From: Liolophura sinensis
Lineage: Eukaryota; Mollusca; Polyplacophora; Chitonida; Chitonidae
Length of the DNA stretch: 64,000 bases
NCBI RefSeq assembly: GCF_032854445.1
Contig: NC_088306.1
Location: forward strand, 6,383,924 to 6,447,923
Direction: 5' to 3'
Numbering within the stretch: position 1 is the first letter of the stretch; every line of letters starts with the position of its first letter. Made by a program: the position numbers and the translations under genes. The notes under the pieces are model-generated. The model was not told where the DNA came from. It made no database searches and saw only the letters and a program-made list of their open reading frames with translations. Below, piece after piece: positions 11,590-24,867 of this stretch.

Positions 11590-11690
11590 GCGGTTTGTAT
11601 TATTCGTCATTTTGGAAATTGGTCTTGCGATTATTGACCTGAAACGTCCTATTGGTTGACAGCTGGTATACGAAGGTCTGTTTCGACCCA
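11590..11690 (+). repeat. Repeat F core fragment
   Basis: CATTTTGGAAATTGGTCTTG followed by CGATTATTGACCTGAAACG matches the F core at 52.2 kb and, inverted, at 17.7 and 57.0 kb. It translates as VILEIGLAIIDLKRP, close to the other copies. Confidence 0.55.
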
Positions 11691-11915
11691 TAGATTAGTT
11701 GCGCTACAAATATGTGACAGTAATATCTTCATGAAAGACAATTCAAACTTCCATGTGTGTCGTATTGTTGCTGTGTCGAAAGGCACGCGATTTTCTGTTA
11801 CAGCTACATAATGACGATGTAATCCGAGTTCAGCATTGAAATTCTACTACATCACTACAAGGCGTTAGACCAATTCACTGCAAGTTTAGTATGTATTAAA
11901 TTATAAACATCCAGG

Positions 11916-12062
11916 CAAACTAGCTTCCTCAACGGCCGTACGTGGTCTCCCAAGGTCTCCCAGCAATCTGCGGGTGGTCGTGGGTTTCCCTCGGTCTCTG
12001 CCCGGTTTCCTCCCGCCATACTGCCTGGTCGCCGTCGTATAAGTGAAATATCCTTCATATCT
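11916..12062 (+). mobile_element. SINE-1, 5'-truncated
   Basis: Begins in the body (AGCTTCCTCAACGGCCGTAC) and continues through CAGCAATCTGCGGGTGGTCG and TCGTATAAGTGAAATATCC. The distal tail is lost. Confidence 0.8.
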
Positions 12063-12157
12063 CGATACAAATATATTTACTTATTTCAATGAATGCGGTT
12101 TATGGAACGGTTTAATGACCTTTTCAAACATGAGATTGGTTGGTATTGCGTCTTTAA

Positions 12158-12495
12158 GTGCCTGTCCTAAAACACATTTCGGAGCCGGGGGAGAGCCCGG
12201 CACCAAACCCTGATCGGGTCATACCACAGACTTTAAAAATAAAACTTGCTGCTGATTCGCTTGGCGCTCAGCACCGAGAAGTTAGAGTAAAGCAACATGA
12301 CTGCTTCGCCCGGTCTCAGTATAACTTGACTAGGTGTATATAAATAAGGCATTATGCTTCAGTAGAGGCAGCCCGTTGGCGACATGGACTCGTCCTGCGA
12401 CAAGATATCACAATATATGTACACACACCTCATGACTCCTCGCTGTCATATGATTGAAGAGTTGTTAAGCACGGCGTGAGACCCCAAGCATACAT
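12158..12495 (+). mobile_element. SINE-2 (second tRNA-derived family), diverged copy
   Basis: Blocks GAGAGCCCGGCACCAAACCC, GGGTCATACCACAGACTTTA, TCAGTATAA and CGCTGTCATATGATTGAAGA, with the end TTGTTAAGCACGGCGTGA, follow the same order as the fuller copy at 30.08-30.43 kb. Confidence 0.65.
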
Positions 12496-13126
12496 ACACG
12501 CGCATTTTGAGGTGTACAAAGATATAAACTTAGGAACTGAGTTTGCCATCATTTCGAAAACGTAGTGAAAAACACGAAACCACAGCATAGTGAAAACCAC
12601 CTCTTTGCAAAAAGGACCACGAAAACGTTCCTCTCTATTTCCTGTAAGTGTTTTTATACTAACGCTTCCCATCAGGACCAAAAATGGGTCAACCACGCAT
12701 CCCAACACTTACCCACTCACCCACTCACGGAAAAAAACACATACGGAATGCACGGCTCTATATTGTACAGAGTACACACAGGTCGTCAAATATTTGTGAG
12801 CTAGAATGTGTGGACATTCAAAAAAGTGCACCTGTTTCTGACTTTACACGTCTGGTCCAATATGAAAAAATATTATCTTAATGGGATGATTTAAAAGCTT
12901 TTTACGCCTTATGGTGGGCTTTCTGAATGGCGTGCCTGGAATATCGACCTGTGCTTCACATCAGTTTGAGACTTTTAACTTTTTCTGCTAAGGCTCGGTT
13001 TCCTTTTTATGCAAATCTTTACATTACATGTGTGTTTGATGTTAATGTTTGTACTAAATCCGAGGTAATTGACTTTCTGATTTTGCAATTTGTCCTGTCC
13101 CAGCTGCATGCGAATGTGGATTTACC
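12496..13126. other. Gene-free stretch
   Basis: Overlapping short frames with no domain features. Nothing recognised. Confidence 0.45.
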
Positions 13127-13194
13127 CTAAATAGTGATCGCCGTCATATAAATGAAATGTTCTAAAGTATGGCGCAGAACACCTATTAAATAAA
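13127..13194 (+). mobile_element. SINE-1 3' end fragment
   Basis: ATCGCCGTCATATAAATGAA, TTCTAAAGTATGGCGCAGAA and CACCTATTAAATAAATG follow the SINE-1 tail. Confidence 0.7.
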
Positions 13195-13562
13195 TGTAAA
13201 AAGTATTTAAACAAATCTTGGATATGACGCTTAGATTAAGATTACAATCAAGTTGCTTATGTTTCCTAGGTAGTCTTGCTGCGATTCGCTTGCATACATA
13301 TGTCTCAGGGTGGCAATGAAGTAAATTTGGCACAGACTTACTCTGTCAGCCGTCTGAGCAGGATTTGGCGAGTTCTGGCAATAGTCGTGGTCTGCCTGGA
13401 TATCGCATTTGGTTAGGTTACCGCTGGGGCCTAGCAATAATAATAAATGAGGATAACTATTTAAATGTGTTATTTTAAGTGGTCGGTGGAATCGAGGCTT
13501 GCTGATAATTACCATCACGTCAGTTACTGAAAATCATAGTGATATCTGTAGATGTAAGGGGT

Positions 13563-13585
13563 GGGGGGGGGGGGGGGGGGGGGGG
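13563..13585 (+). repeat. Poly-G tract (23 G)
   Basis: An uninterrupted run of 23 G. Similar tracts occur at 23278-23291 (C), 44747-44761 (C), 47553-47570 (G), 52691-52702 (C) and 60024-60039 (G). Confidence 0.95.
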
Positions 13586-13589
13586 TGGG

Positions 13590-15245
13590 AGAGGAGTGGT
13601 TCAATCTAGCGCATTGGGCAATCTAGATGTACGTGTACATCCAGTAGCGGGGTATTCCTGAAAAAATCAGCACAATAATGATGTTAGTGTTTGAGTTATT
13701 TAATGATTCTTTTCGTTATACTTTAGAATTTTTCAGTTATAAAATGCGGTCACTGTTATGGATGGTGCAAGGCGGTCTGCCTGTGATAAAACCACCTACA
13801 CTTGGCAACATACTGTCGGTGTGGCGTACAGACTTACAAGTCATAGAGATGGTGGGAGGCTAGTGGATTTTGTTTTGGAGAATTCTTCAGTGACATGTAT
13901 TAGTATTAGCGTTTCTTGTGGTAAATCCTTTTGAACTGGAGGGTTAGCTATGACCTATGGGATTTCTTTATTATCATTAAAATGTCCGCTTAGTATCTCT
14001 TAAGCCTGGAGTAAAGTACCAAAGAGTCTTTGGTTCTGAGCTAGACAAATTTAATGTCAAATAAAATACCCATGTTACGATTACACCCGCAGAAATAGAT
14101 CGGGACGCGGACAGTAACTGCCATTAACAAGCTACAATGTACGTATAGATGGCCAGTAGATTAATAACGTATCCCACTTGCTACATCAGAACGAGAACTT
14201 AATATCATTGTGTACGGGATAGAATCAAGCAACGGCCTTGTGTTCGGACAGAAAAAAGAGGTTTTTATCCGATAATGTTAACTTGTAAGGCAGATTATTT
14301 TGACGCAAGTCGTCACAATATCGTAAACTTTCCAGACACTGAGAAATCAACAGTACGATGATTACACCACGAGGACGCCATATGTTTGACAAATCGTACT
14401 TTATATACAACTAAAGGTTGGCATCTATTTGGCAAACATGTCAGAGTGTAGGCGCCCAAACACACATTTGTATATCAACTGTCAGGTATAATGGATGTTC
14501 TCTGTCAATAAACGCTCTGTAAAAACCATTTGTCTTCTACCATTATGTTGTGTCTATATGTACCTGTACCTTTACAGATGGCAAAGATTTGCTAAAGGAT
14601 GGGGATTCACCCTGGTTTTCTCAACCTATTAAATGTCAGTCTCTGGCACCAAAAAAAAATTAAAGAGTATGGCAGTTAACAACAATGAGAGAAATAAATA
14701 AATCTAACTGCTCTGTAGTAAACAGCATTGTGACTTCATCGTAAAAAAGACGAATTTTAATGAACTTGGTGTCTTGTCGTCCAGATAGATAAAGACAGGA
14801 AAAATCGATAGTTTAATATAAAAAGTTCCAAGTATTATATTAGACCGGAACTGAAGGAACTGTACGCTTTCGAAGACTCTTCCGCGTTTGGCAAATTCAA
14901 AAGGATAAACATGATGTGCATATAACCTCCATAAATTAAGCATTAGCTTGGTATTTTCTAGGCACAAAGCGAATGTATCGGGCAATAGTTGTCATCATGA
15001 CATAGATACACGTTTACCACAAATACTTCACAGTGAGATATCATCATCATCGGAACGTTACAATGAATGGGAATTATGAATGATTGTTCTAACTGGACAT
15101 TTGTATTTTTGATACTTATGTTACAAATGAATTAATGAACTGAAAAAGAAATAGCACATTTTGAATGGAAACTTACAGAGTGAAAAGGCAAGACCTCGTA
15201 CAGTTTAAGATTGACTCTCTCTCTGTCTGAGTTTGAATGTTTTGG
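13590..15245. other. Gene-free stretch
   Basis: Nothing recognised. A short string at about 14650-14690 (CAAAAAAAAATTAAAGAGTA) weakly resembles a SINE-1 tail. Confidence 0.45.
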
Positions 15246-15249
15246 TTGA

Positions 15250-15390
15250 ACATGTTAGAATAAAACCCTAACTGAGATAAGCCGACAAGAGGCCGGATTT
15301 CATCCGTTGTGTGTCACCAGTCAACTATCACACTGTCTTCGCTGTTTTGATTTTACTCTCTATGCTGTAGACTTTTACATCGCCCAAAAT
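15250..15390 (+). repeat. Dispersed repeat B
   Basis: GTTAGAATAAAACCCTAACT, GACAAGAGGCCGGATTTCAT, AACTATCACACTGTC and CTCTATGCTGTAGAC match the family consensus closely. Confidence 0.7.
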
Positions 15391-17240
15391 AATCCCGACT
15401 GGAGTATCTTGATCATGGTGGCGCATATGTTTCAGAGCCTTTTTTTCCTAGCGTAAGGTCCTCAAAATGTGGAGCATTCTTATGTTAGAATAGAAATAAA
15501 CGACGCCTAGCCGTGAAGTGTTATCGTAAATATTGATTGTTGACGGAGAAGTTCGACAAACGTGCTTTATATGGTGTGATAGGGTAAATCGTGTATTTCT
15601 TAATAAATAGATACTTTGTAATAAACACGAACTTTATTTTTACATGACATGATTCTCTAGGCTTGGATAGCTACCAGGCATTATTCCAATAAAGCAATTT
15701 TTTCATCAAAAGTGATCGGTTCCTCACCCATGCGATGACACGTTCGAATCGTGTTTTGGCCGGTTTCAAACCGGCATCAAATTAGGAGGTCTGTCAGGTA
15801 CCTGATCAAAGTAGCTGCTTCACTGGAGTTTCCAGTTTTCGCTGCCCATGATCTAGTCCAGCTTTATAAAAGTCAGAAATTCAAGTGACAAATTCTTCTT
15901 TACAGCGTTAATATATGAATATGTATCCAATCCAATGAAAACAAATGTTGTTTTCCAGTCGCGAATGACTCAGAGACGGACAGACAGATTGACAGATTTA
16001 TATACAGCTACTCGTAGCAAATGCTACATTACGCAAAATTTGCTTAATATTCTATATTAGTCGGTCGGCGTCAGTGTATTAGCATTATAACACAGCACCA
16101 AACGTCCACAAAGATAAGTAATAAAACAATAACATTGTAATTTTGTACAATGTCAGAATCATATCCTCATATCTTCCGTATTTTGTGTTTATAAATTAAA
16201 CATTTTCATATCGAAAACGTTCGTTTGACTATTAACCACATAACCAGTTTGTAACTGCTTTTTCCTGGTTTTTAATTGTCAATTTAGCCTATTATGTGTT
16301 TAAAAAGAATATACACCAACTGAATCACAAGCTATTTAGCAAACTGATTATCATTAAGTGTTCACTAGCATCACACTGAACTATGCATATGGTTTTATAA
16401 GTGAACGGAAGTTTGTAGATATATGGCCATCAATACCTGCATTCAATTTTCCTTCATAATCTTAACCAGGAATATGCAAAATCTGGATCAAGTCCACGTT
16501 TACCACTGGCTACACAGAAACATCCTTATGATCATCATGTCCTTTCTAGTACATCTCAAAATGTTTAAAATATTCAGTCTGTGAGGCGAAAGAGAGAGTG
16601 TCTAGCAATAAGATAGCCCTACGGCACGCTACTTCATCCATTCTCCCATCCCATAATGTTGACGGTCATCAACCCACCCGATCCCAACGCCTCATGTTGA
16701 AAGCCCGTACTTGGCTACTGGGTGAAAGTACGAGGTAAAAACCGTTGTACCCATTACAGATCAGTACTATAATCCTGTCTAATTCCACTTTCCACAGCTT
16801 CAGGCATGACATATTTTTCTTTCAATATGTCTGATAGTTCTAGACTAGGTGAAATTAATCTGAAACAATGATGCTATTATTGTCCATACGTCCTGACTTG
16901 AATATTAACCTATTTCCGCCATGGATAAAAACAGATCGCATACTTTAGAATTGCGTGAGTTTCGCTTTAGCGACACAACTAGCTGCGACTTTGTTCATCC
17001 GATTGTGGGATTAAATTCAGCAGAAACAACGGCAGTCCTATAACGGACAACCTTGGGAGTTTGGAATGATTTGTTAGCGTAGTAAACTGGAACCCAGACA
17101 ATTCCAATGCGATTGAGCTGTACCTAAATCGATTCTTTATATATGCGATTGGTCCTGAAAGCTGATGTTACCTATCATTTGGGGCGTTTTCATCTTCACA
17201 GAGGAATCTATGTCCTCTATTAAATTTTCCGTAACACAAC
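15391..17240. other. Gene-free stretch with a small perfect hairpin
   Basis: No gene is seen. GCCGGTTTCAAACCGGC at 15759-15775 is a perfect 8-bp inverted repeat around one base. Its role is unknown. Confidence 0.45.
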
Positions 17241-17246
17241 TTCACC

Positions 17247-17425
17247 TTTTTACATAATTCTGCTTAAGCCTTGGTGCTTGGGTTAGTGAAATTGGCTATT
17301 AATTTGTTATTTAGACTTAACATAAAACCCTAACTGAAGTAAACTGACAAGATGTCGGATTTGAGTATTCGTCAACTATTACATTGTTTGTGTTACTCTG
17401 GTTTTATTATTTACGTCTTATTTAT
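17247..17425 (+). repeat. Dispersed repeat B
   Basis: TAATTCTGCTTAAGCCTTGG, ATAAAACCCTAACTGAAGTA and CTGACAAGATGTCGG follow the family order. Confidence 0.65.
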
Positions 17426-17615
17426 ATACTGTAAAGTGGTTTAAACATTTTCTGTGGATTAGCAGATGTGCGAATCCAGAAGAAAACTATCAGCCTCAAC
17501 TAGGAATCTGACAAACGTGCCAAGGCCAAGCTGCAGTCAAATAATTCACAGCAGGAATGAGGATTAAAACGCAAATAAAATGTCAACATTATGTTCGTGT
17601 TAAAGTATAAGCGTC

Positions 17616-18087
17616 AAGTCCGACATTCCTATACCATTCGTAGTCCGTAAAGGGCGTTCCAAGTCGATAATCGCAAGATCCATTTCCACAATAACGTTTA
17701 ACACTAACTCCCGAAGACAAAGGTATGTAAGAAATTATACAAATAAAAAAAAAGCTGGTAACACACAAGAGAGCAGCAGTCATCAGTTCTCAATGATGCC
17801 GGGCAGACAATGAATATTCCAGGCATGAATTCCATATCAAAGTTCAAATTCGTAGTCCGTGAATGAGTTCCATGTCAAATAACAGCTAAAAAAGTATCTC
17901 AGTCGCGCTTTAATTGCAACTCTTCATAAATGCATCATGCTGATGTAATTAGCATGGCTACCTTTACGGCCCCTAGCCCCAGGTTAAGCGGTATTAGATA
18001 CAGTTTGAAAATGACGAGCGTTACAGACCCTAACCGATCAGATTATGATTCAAAAATAACGAACGATTACGTCTTTCCCGTTAATAT
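17616..18087 (-). repeat. Repeat F, long copy
   Basis: About 470 bases nearly identical over the whole length to 56974-57443, in the same orientation. Shared blocks include CGATAATCGCAAGATCCATT, CAGACAATGAATATTCCAGG, TGACGAGCGTTACAGACCCT and CCCGTTAATAT, where both copies stop abruptly. Read on the minus strand, one frame gives NVIVEMDLAIIDLERP, a peptide roughly kept in other F copies. The closeness of these two copies suggests recent activity. Confidence 0.85.
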
Positions 18088-18143
18088 ACAATATGATACA
18101 AAATGTTAGATTTCGTGACTGTTTGAACACTGATAATATTTAG

Positions 18144-18383
18144 TTATTTATTTAATTGGTGTTTTACGCCGTACTCTGGAATATTTCCCTTATACCACGG
18201 ACAACCAAACAGAGCCCAGGGGAAACCCATGACTATCCGCAGGTTGGTGCCAGACCTTCCCAGATAAGATCGGAGAGGAAGCCAGCTTAAGTCGGACTAG
18301 AACTCCCAGCGATTGTAGTGATGGGAGGCTCCGATGTCATTCTGCTTTGCTACAATGTAGCACCTTAACCACCAGGACACCAC
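18144..18383 (-). mobile_element. SINE-1, near full length
   Basis: On the plus strand: TTATTTAATTGGTGTTTTAC, GCCGTACTCTGGAATATTTC, GGGGAAACCCATGACTATCC and GGAAGCCAGCTTAAGTCGGA. The tRNA-like head is diverged and ends near 18383. Confidence 0.85.
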
Positions 18384-18533
18384 TTTTAAGTATCACGTAG
18401 GAAACACCTAAAAGTATTAATTTTGATACTTAGATGATTAATATTCCATTCATTTATAAAAGGTGTTAATGTTATAACTAATCATGTAGCTTACACTGAC
18501 TTGATACGACTACAGCCGAATTTATGTATCACT

Positions 18534-18740
18534 GATTTTTTTCGTTGGTGTTTCATGCGGTACTCAAGAATATTTCACTTATACGACAGTATTACAGCAG
18601 AAGGAAAGCGAGCTGGGCCTTGAGAAAACCTACAACTATAAGCATATTGCTGGTGAGCCTTTCCACGTAAACCGTGGAAGCAACCAGCATGAACGTTAGC
18701 TAAACTTGGACACAGCAACCACATTGGTAAGAGGCCATCG
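18534..18740 (-). mobile_element. SINE-1, diverged
   Basis: On the plus strand: GTTGGTGTTTCATGCGGTAC, TCAAGAATATTTCACTTATA, GAAAACCTACAACTATAAGC, then CAACCACATTGGTAAGAGGC in the head. It lies about 150 bases from the previous minus-strand copy. Confidence 0.8.
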
Positions 18741-21700
18741 CAATCAAAATGTTGCATTTGACAATATTAAAGTTATAACATTTCGGTTTTAAGGGTATAT
18801 AGTCCACTTCACTAGCATACGCTTAGCGCTGAAAACATAAAATTTTAAACAAAGCAAAAAATACATAAAACCGCAGATTTTCCGAACCCTTACCTTGATT
18901 CGTAAAAGTAGCCATACTACCCCGCACATGGTAACGCTAATGAGGTTTCTGCATATAAATGTCACTTTTCTGACTTGACTTCCCGTCGTATATCTTCTTT
19001 ATATTCCTGTAGCGTTTCACAAGCACTTTCTTTGATCTTTCTTTGATCAGTAATTACAAAAAAAAAGCACAGCTAGCTCTCAAACATTCTTACGGGTAAA
19101 AGCATAACGACTGAACGCAGAGGGCGATATGTTGGCTCTGCACAGGGAAAGAATTTGATTCTTGACTTAGATGTCTAATGGACTCCGTAGCTTTCTGGTA
19201 ATCTTGACCATACGTGGCTCATGTTCCCGATGTCTAACATTTCAATGCGAGAGCTGCTTAATAGAATCCGACCTCTGCAAACGGCACTATTCGTATTGAG
19301 TTTGAAGCGTTTCTACCTTGGTCTTAAGGTTTTCCAAAAATGCCTCGGGCAAAGTGTTCCAATACAGTAGCCAGAAGCACCTGCCGGTAGAGTATCCACT
19401 CGCACTCACACACTTAGACCTTAATCTGTCGCCAGATAAGCCCAAACATTTGTATACAGTGTATGCGAGCAGACAACAGTACAGCAAGGGGCGGGTCAGC
19501 ACCAGCTCTTCCAATCAGCTGCCACTCTACACCAACATTTTCTGAGGAATGCAAATGCGAAAGAAAAATGCCACTAGTGATTGACAGATAAGGAAAACAT
19601 ATTTTGAAGAAGACGTCTGTATCAATTATGATGGATTATTATATGGATGGGTATCCCCTATACAAGATCTTCGCAGTTCGAGTCTTGCAACCCAGTAGAC
19701 TTACAGATTGAGAAGATAGCGACAACTGGTAGCGGAAAAGCTCCACCGACTGTCGTCGCAGTGTACACAGAACACCGGCGTAAAACCAAGTTATTCTTCA
19801 AGTGCTGGGCGCGAGGAGATACACATATCCTGTGCTAGCTGTGTGGCCAGTAAGTCCTCCGACGTCTGTAACCCCAGCAGATCTGTATGTAGCTGATAAG
19901 ACGTGCAACAGAGGCATTGAATTATAAATTGGCAGAAAAGAGATGGATACGTTTGTGATCGGATTTAGTGGATTTTTTTCATAATTGTGTTGCTCTATTA
20001 ATGGCCATGTTTCCAAAAGCTATTCGTCGTACTGTTTACCATAAAAGGAATTTTATCAATCACTTTGTAGTCCACAGATTACTTCGACGCCAGCAAGATA
20101 TGATGTCTTGGTCTAGGCCTTTTAATCAGGTATTTGATCTTTTTTCTTCACCACAAAAACAACGCTGTCACGGATTTTTTCATCTATAGATTGCTATGAC
20201 GCCAACGTGACAAAATATATATGTGTCTAGCTTTTGTAAGCAGGTTGATGTCCTGTACAATTCACTAAAAGATAAGATGATCGGTTTGACGGCTCGTTAC
20301 AGTGCGTGCAAGACAGATTACATATTTAATAACACAAAGCACATTATGTATTAAGGATTGCTTTTTCACCGGCAAATGTGGGATGCTTGAGGGCTTTTTT
20401 ATTTCTTATTTATTTCACTGAGACATTTGGTTTCAGAAACAAAATATTCCCGGGCTTTCACTTCACAACATCTGCTATTATTCCCTGTTGCTTTACAAAT
20501 TTGTTTATGCCTCGTACATGGCTCTCATCAATAAACAGGAAAGGCCTACGTCAGTCTGAAGCGCTGAAACGGCTCGCAGATGCGATGGTTTAAACGTAAG
20601 GCCTGCGTGAGCGAGGCGCTAAAGCCTAGAAACCGGCTAATGGAACAATGGTGTTTTTATAGTCAACGTTTACACCATAGCGTATGTTGATACTCTGCAC
20701 ATGAGGATGCTTAGAGCTCATTACTTGATTAACCATGCATTGTTTCATCGTAGTTCACAAAGCTTTGCTTTGTGATTGACATAAGCCATGAGGTGTGTTA
20801 GGACGCTGACGACGATTGGTGGGAACTCCGGGAACTACGGCTTCTTCCTCCCAAGAAAGTAACCATGGAAATGAACAATTCTTGAATGCTAAAATGGAAG
20901 ATAATGGCCCAATACTACTGCCTGAATATGACGACCATATCGCCCCAAGAACATGTTTAATCCAGGGGCTAGTGAATGGTGAATAAAATAGAGAGGTACT
21001 TTGAAGCCAGTTAAAAGCACCAATCCGCAGTTGGAATTCGAAAACCACAATATTGTTAAAATCTATAGTTGTGTATGTATGATTACATTGGAGTTTGTTT
21101 TTTTTTTTTTTGGTCTTTTTTTAACTTTATTATCCGAGGGCTCTCGGATATAAAAATATGACTAATTGTTGAGTGCACGTTAAAAGCGTTAAAAAATCAA
21201 GTAAATTCATAAATACCATTATTTCGGTCATACCCCTTGGGTGAGTGCAGTCAATGTTGAACAATTTAAGGTATTCCTTTTATTTAAACGCACTGCACCA
21301 GATAGTACAACCCACCCACTTCTAATAAGCTGGCGTTTCCGGTCAACTAGAGCTTATGTTGAGCGCCGCCAAACCAGAAAGTACCAAGATTGCCCGTTTT
21401 AGTCGTAGCTAAGATCTGATTGCTCTTGAGCTCGGCTCTTTTGCCGTGGATACGGACGCACTGCCATCTCATTGCGTTTCGCGCTAGACTTAATGCCGGG
21501 AGTGAATTTTGCATGAAGCTTGGGCAGGATGAAACATTAGTGACTGTCAGTACAACGCATGCTTCGTTTTTTAATGGGCCACAGACTCAATCTTGTAGCA
21601 AATCTGGGCCAATCAGGTGGTATTTACGGTCACACACCACGCACTTCCTTGACTAATGATGATTGCTAGTGTTCTTAAACCAGTGTTCTTAAGCAAATTA

Positions 21701-23410
21701 GATCAAGTTCATTCAGCGCATGGCTGTGTTGCTGCTCGTGGACTTAAGGAAGTTCTGCTTCTTGTAGTGTGGGGGATAAGGGGCTTCCGTACCTGTAACA
21801 GACCTACACTCGCGTGTGCATTTTAGAGTACTCAGTTGATGCAAGTGTCTATTGATCTGGCTTTTATCGAAAAACAGCTGCTTGGGTTATTTTTATTCAC
21901 TTACCAAGACCTTAAATGGAAATAGTCACCTTTAAACACGAAACATATGCTCCACAACCTACAAAAACCCAATGCATTATTCAAATAGCTGTTACATGAA
22001 ATAGATCGTGAATGATCACTAAACTACAAAAGAGATTGGGAATAAATATAACTTACCACGCTTCGTCAGGGAATAAAGATTCTTTTCAAAAGCAGCTTAT
22101 AACTCATACAACTTTTTTGTTACCCTAGTTTTATTATATTCAACTAAAAAATACTTTCAACTGGACTTAACGCGCTAGATAACGTTATTTGATTTTCTTT
22201 ACAATGTGACTTTAAAACAGGCAAGAACTCAACAAATGCTTTTCTTATATTTCAACGCAGTAATGCTTGTCTTAGTTTCACGACTTGGCATAATGGTGCA
22301 CATATGATGAATTTGAAATTGTAAGGGATCCATCATCAAATTACAAGAGAGTGAATTTCCAAAGGTGAATTTTGCCCTGTCTTAAGCATGGATTCACATT
22401 CGCATGTGTACAGGCACAGCCACAAGGAAAGTGACTGTCTTTTGCGTTTGCCGGAAAAGACAAAAGGCTTTTCTTCATTAGAAACTTGTCCTCAGGGAGG
22501 ATATTACCCGACCTAACTGTTGGGAATCCATGTGGAAATTTATCGATCTCGAGCGGGTGTTGAAACAGCTGCTTTCTCAGTGCCTTCGATTTATTAGTGG
22601 GTTAGTCCGCGAGGTGAGTACTGCTTGGTAGACACGACGAACATAACGCACACACGAGTATATTCTTAATTACGCACCGGATTAAGAAAACCGTTTACTA
22701 GCTTAAAGTTAATTACCTCTATAAGTAATGAATCTGGGATAAATTTGCAGCACCTTCATAGTTCTAATGAAGATACACGACAAAGTCCCTATTAACCAGT
22801 AATAATATTAATGAAGTCGGAATCTAAAGTTTTCTCAACCCACACATCAAGAAGCCCCGAATATTCGTGGTATATTCTTTCACGCCACGTTCATCTTAAA
22901 TTTCAAAGCATCTAACGTAGAATAGAAGTACTTAATTGAAATGTTGCATTAAAGGTTGAAAGAAGACTTTCCAACATAGTAATCAAGAAATGCTCATTAA
23001 AATGTGCCTAAAGTTTGGTATGATTCGGTTTTGTCCTTTTGCTTAACACAACGAAGACAAGTAAACCAAACCGAAATAGGGCTTGTGATGGAAAGTACCC
23101 AAAGGACAGTGTGGCCAGAGACACATGTATATGTATGCCATTCCACTGTACACTGATGTAAGCTTGTTACCTTCAGCTAAAAAACTTCCTTTAAATGCAT
23201 ATGCGAGAGAGTTAACAGAATAAATCAGACGATATAGCAGATTTTGAATTTTGCAATGTGAATAATAGAGAACTTAACCCCCCCCCCCCCCGCCGCCAAA
23301 AGTAATTCGAGAATACATTTTTAATATATCTAAACTAGTCATGTCTAATGATTTGCAGGCAACACTAGAGTAATATTTGTTCCTAATTCTGCTTAGTCTA
23401 ACACAGCACT
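18741..23410. other. Long gene-free stretch
   Basis: 4.7 kb with no supported gene. Frames reach at most 97 codons and have no domain signature. It holds a 14-C tract at 23278-23291, a T-rich run near 21097-21120 and the small palindrome CCGAGGGCTCTCGG near 21135. No known repeat was recognised by eye. Confidence 0.45.
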
Positions 23411-23414
23411 TTGA

Positions 23415-23670
23415 TTAATTCTACGCCAGTAACATCTGATAAATTGCAATAAACATAACCTTATTTTTTACCTAATTCCGCTTAAGCCATGGTGCGAATT
23501 TAATTATTAGCTACTATTCAAGCATTTACATGAACAGTTAGAATAAAACTGTATCTGAGGTAATTTGAGAGGAGATAAGATTTCATCGGTTATGTGTGAT
23601 CATTTACCAACTATCATTCCGTCGTTGATGCTGTAGCTTTACTGTCCTTTGCCGCGTGCTATACCGTAGA
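23415..23670 (+). repeat. Dispersed repeat B, extended copy
   Basis: Includes an upstream part shared with the 51.8-kb copy (CATCTGATAAATTGCAATAA), then CCTAATTCCGCTTAAGCCAT, ACATGAACAGTTAGAATAAA and CATCGGTTATGTGTGATCAT. This sets the family length at about 270 bases. Confidence 0.75.
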
Positions 23671-24195
23671 GCCATCGCACACGTATAGACCATCTTTATT
23701 ACAGTTACCGTTATAAACATATATCATGCTTAAAAATATCTATCTCAGATCGTGCTGAAATCACCGCCATCGCAGGCATCGCTACTGAGCCAAGGGTGGC
23801 GTGATTAGTCTACATTTGAGTGAAATTCGTGTGAGGCTAACTCACGTTTCAGAGCAACATTTTAATACGAAGTATCAGGTGAACTCATATCCACATTTCA
23901 GTTCTACACTTTTGAAGAAAATTTACGCTGATAAGCAAGATTTTGCAACATAGTCCGATAAATACACAACTAGTTTTCACGTAAAGTACACGCAGTGCAA
24001 GTACGAAAAACGAAATCCTTTTGTTCTCCATGGGACACCTCGTGGACAAAATAACAAGTGGAAATACTGATTCTTGTAAAACTCGAATTATTAGCACAAC
24101 CTATATATCCCTATTAATTAACCATATTCAACCTATGCTAGATACAACAGGAGGGATTATCTCCCTTTCCTCATGCTTTCATAGGTATAAACGAT
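23671..24195. other. Gene-free stretch
   Basis: Nothing recognised. Confidence 0.45.
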
Positions 24196-24202
24196 TGCTA
24201 GG

Positions 24203-24475
24203 TCGGTTCCGATAGTACAGTTGGTAGAGCGTCCGCTTCAGGAGGTGGTAGATCCATAGTCACCTGAGACCTCAAAGGAGGAAGTTGTAGCTTCGCTTGG
24301 CGTTAGTGGTTGACTAGTTGACCCGTATCAGTATAATGGCTATAATTTACTTGCCTTGGTTAAGTCGTCTTAGTGAAGGCATGAAAACCCAACCTACAGT
24401 AAGGACTCACAATATATGCACTCTAAGGGCTCCTTCGTCGTCATATGACTGAAAGTCCTCACTCCAGAGATTGCT
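24203..24475 (+). mobile_element. SINE-2 copy
   Basis: A tRNA-like head (TACAGTTGGTAGAGCGTCCG) is followed by GTGGTAGATCCATAGTCACC, AGGAGGAAGTTGTAGC, GTTGACCCGTATCAGTATAA and CCTTCGTCGTCATATGACTG, the same order as at 30.08 kb. Confidence 0.75.
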
Positions 24476-24865
24476 TGAGTTGAAAACGGATTCGCCAGTG
24501 TTAGAATGCTTTGTGACAGAAACCAATTTATAGTACGATAACATTAAGTATTCTTTCTTGAACGTCTCATGGGTAATAGATAATAGCGTGGGAAGGGAAA
24601 AGCCGTAAGCCAAACAGTCATGATGTGTCTCGTATGTATACGGGGATGTCATCAATCTGATCACTATCATCAAAAACGTCGCATGATAACTGCAATGTAT
24701 ACGCTAATGGCGATTTGACAGCCATGTTGACCTGTTTATTTGCAGTGACTTCCATCGATGTATGATAATGTATGTTGACAAGGATGGCAAAACAACAACT
24801 TCAATGCAGACAGTTTACTCTATTTAAGAAGGAAGATTCATTGTTAAAAGATGTGTCACCCCAAA
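24476..24865. other. Gene-free stretch
   Basis: Nothing recognised. Confidence 0.45.
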
Positions 24866-24867
24866 AC

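Noticed and set aside
17589-17783. Small secreted-looking protein with a hydrophobic start and the string GNGSCDYRLGTP
   Set aside because: It lies in repeat F. The matching frame at 57 kb diverges after a deletion, and the alternative frame reading AIIDLERP is better kept among copies.
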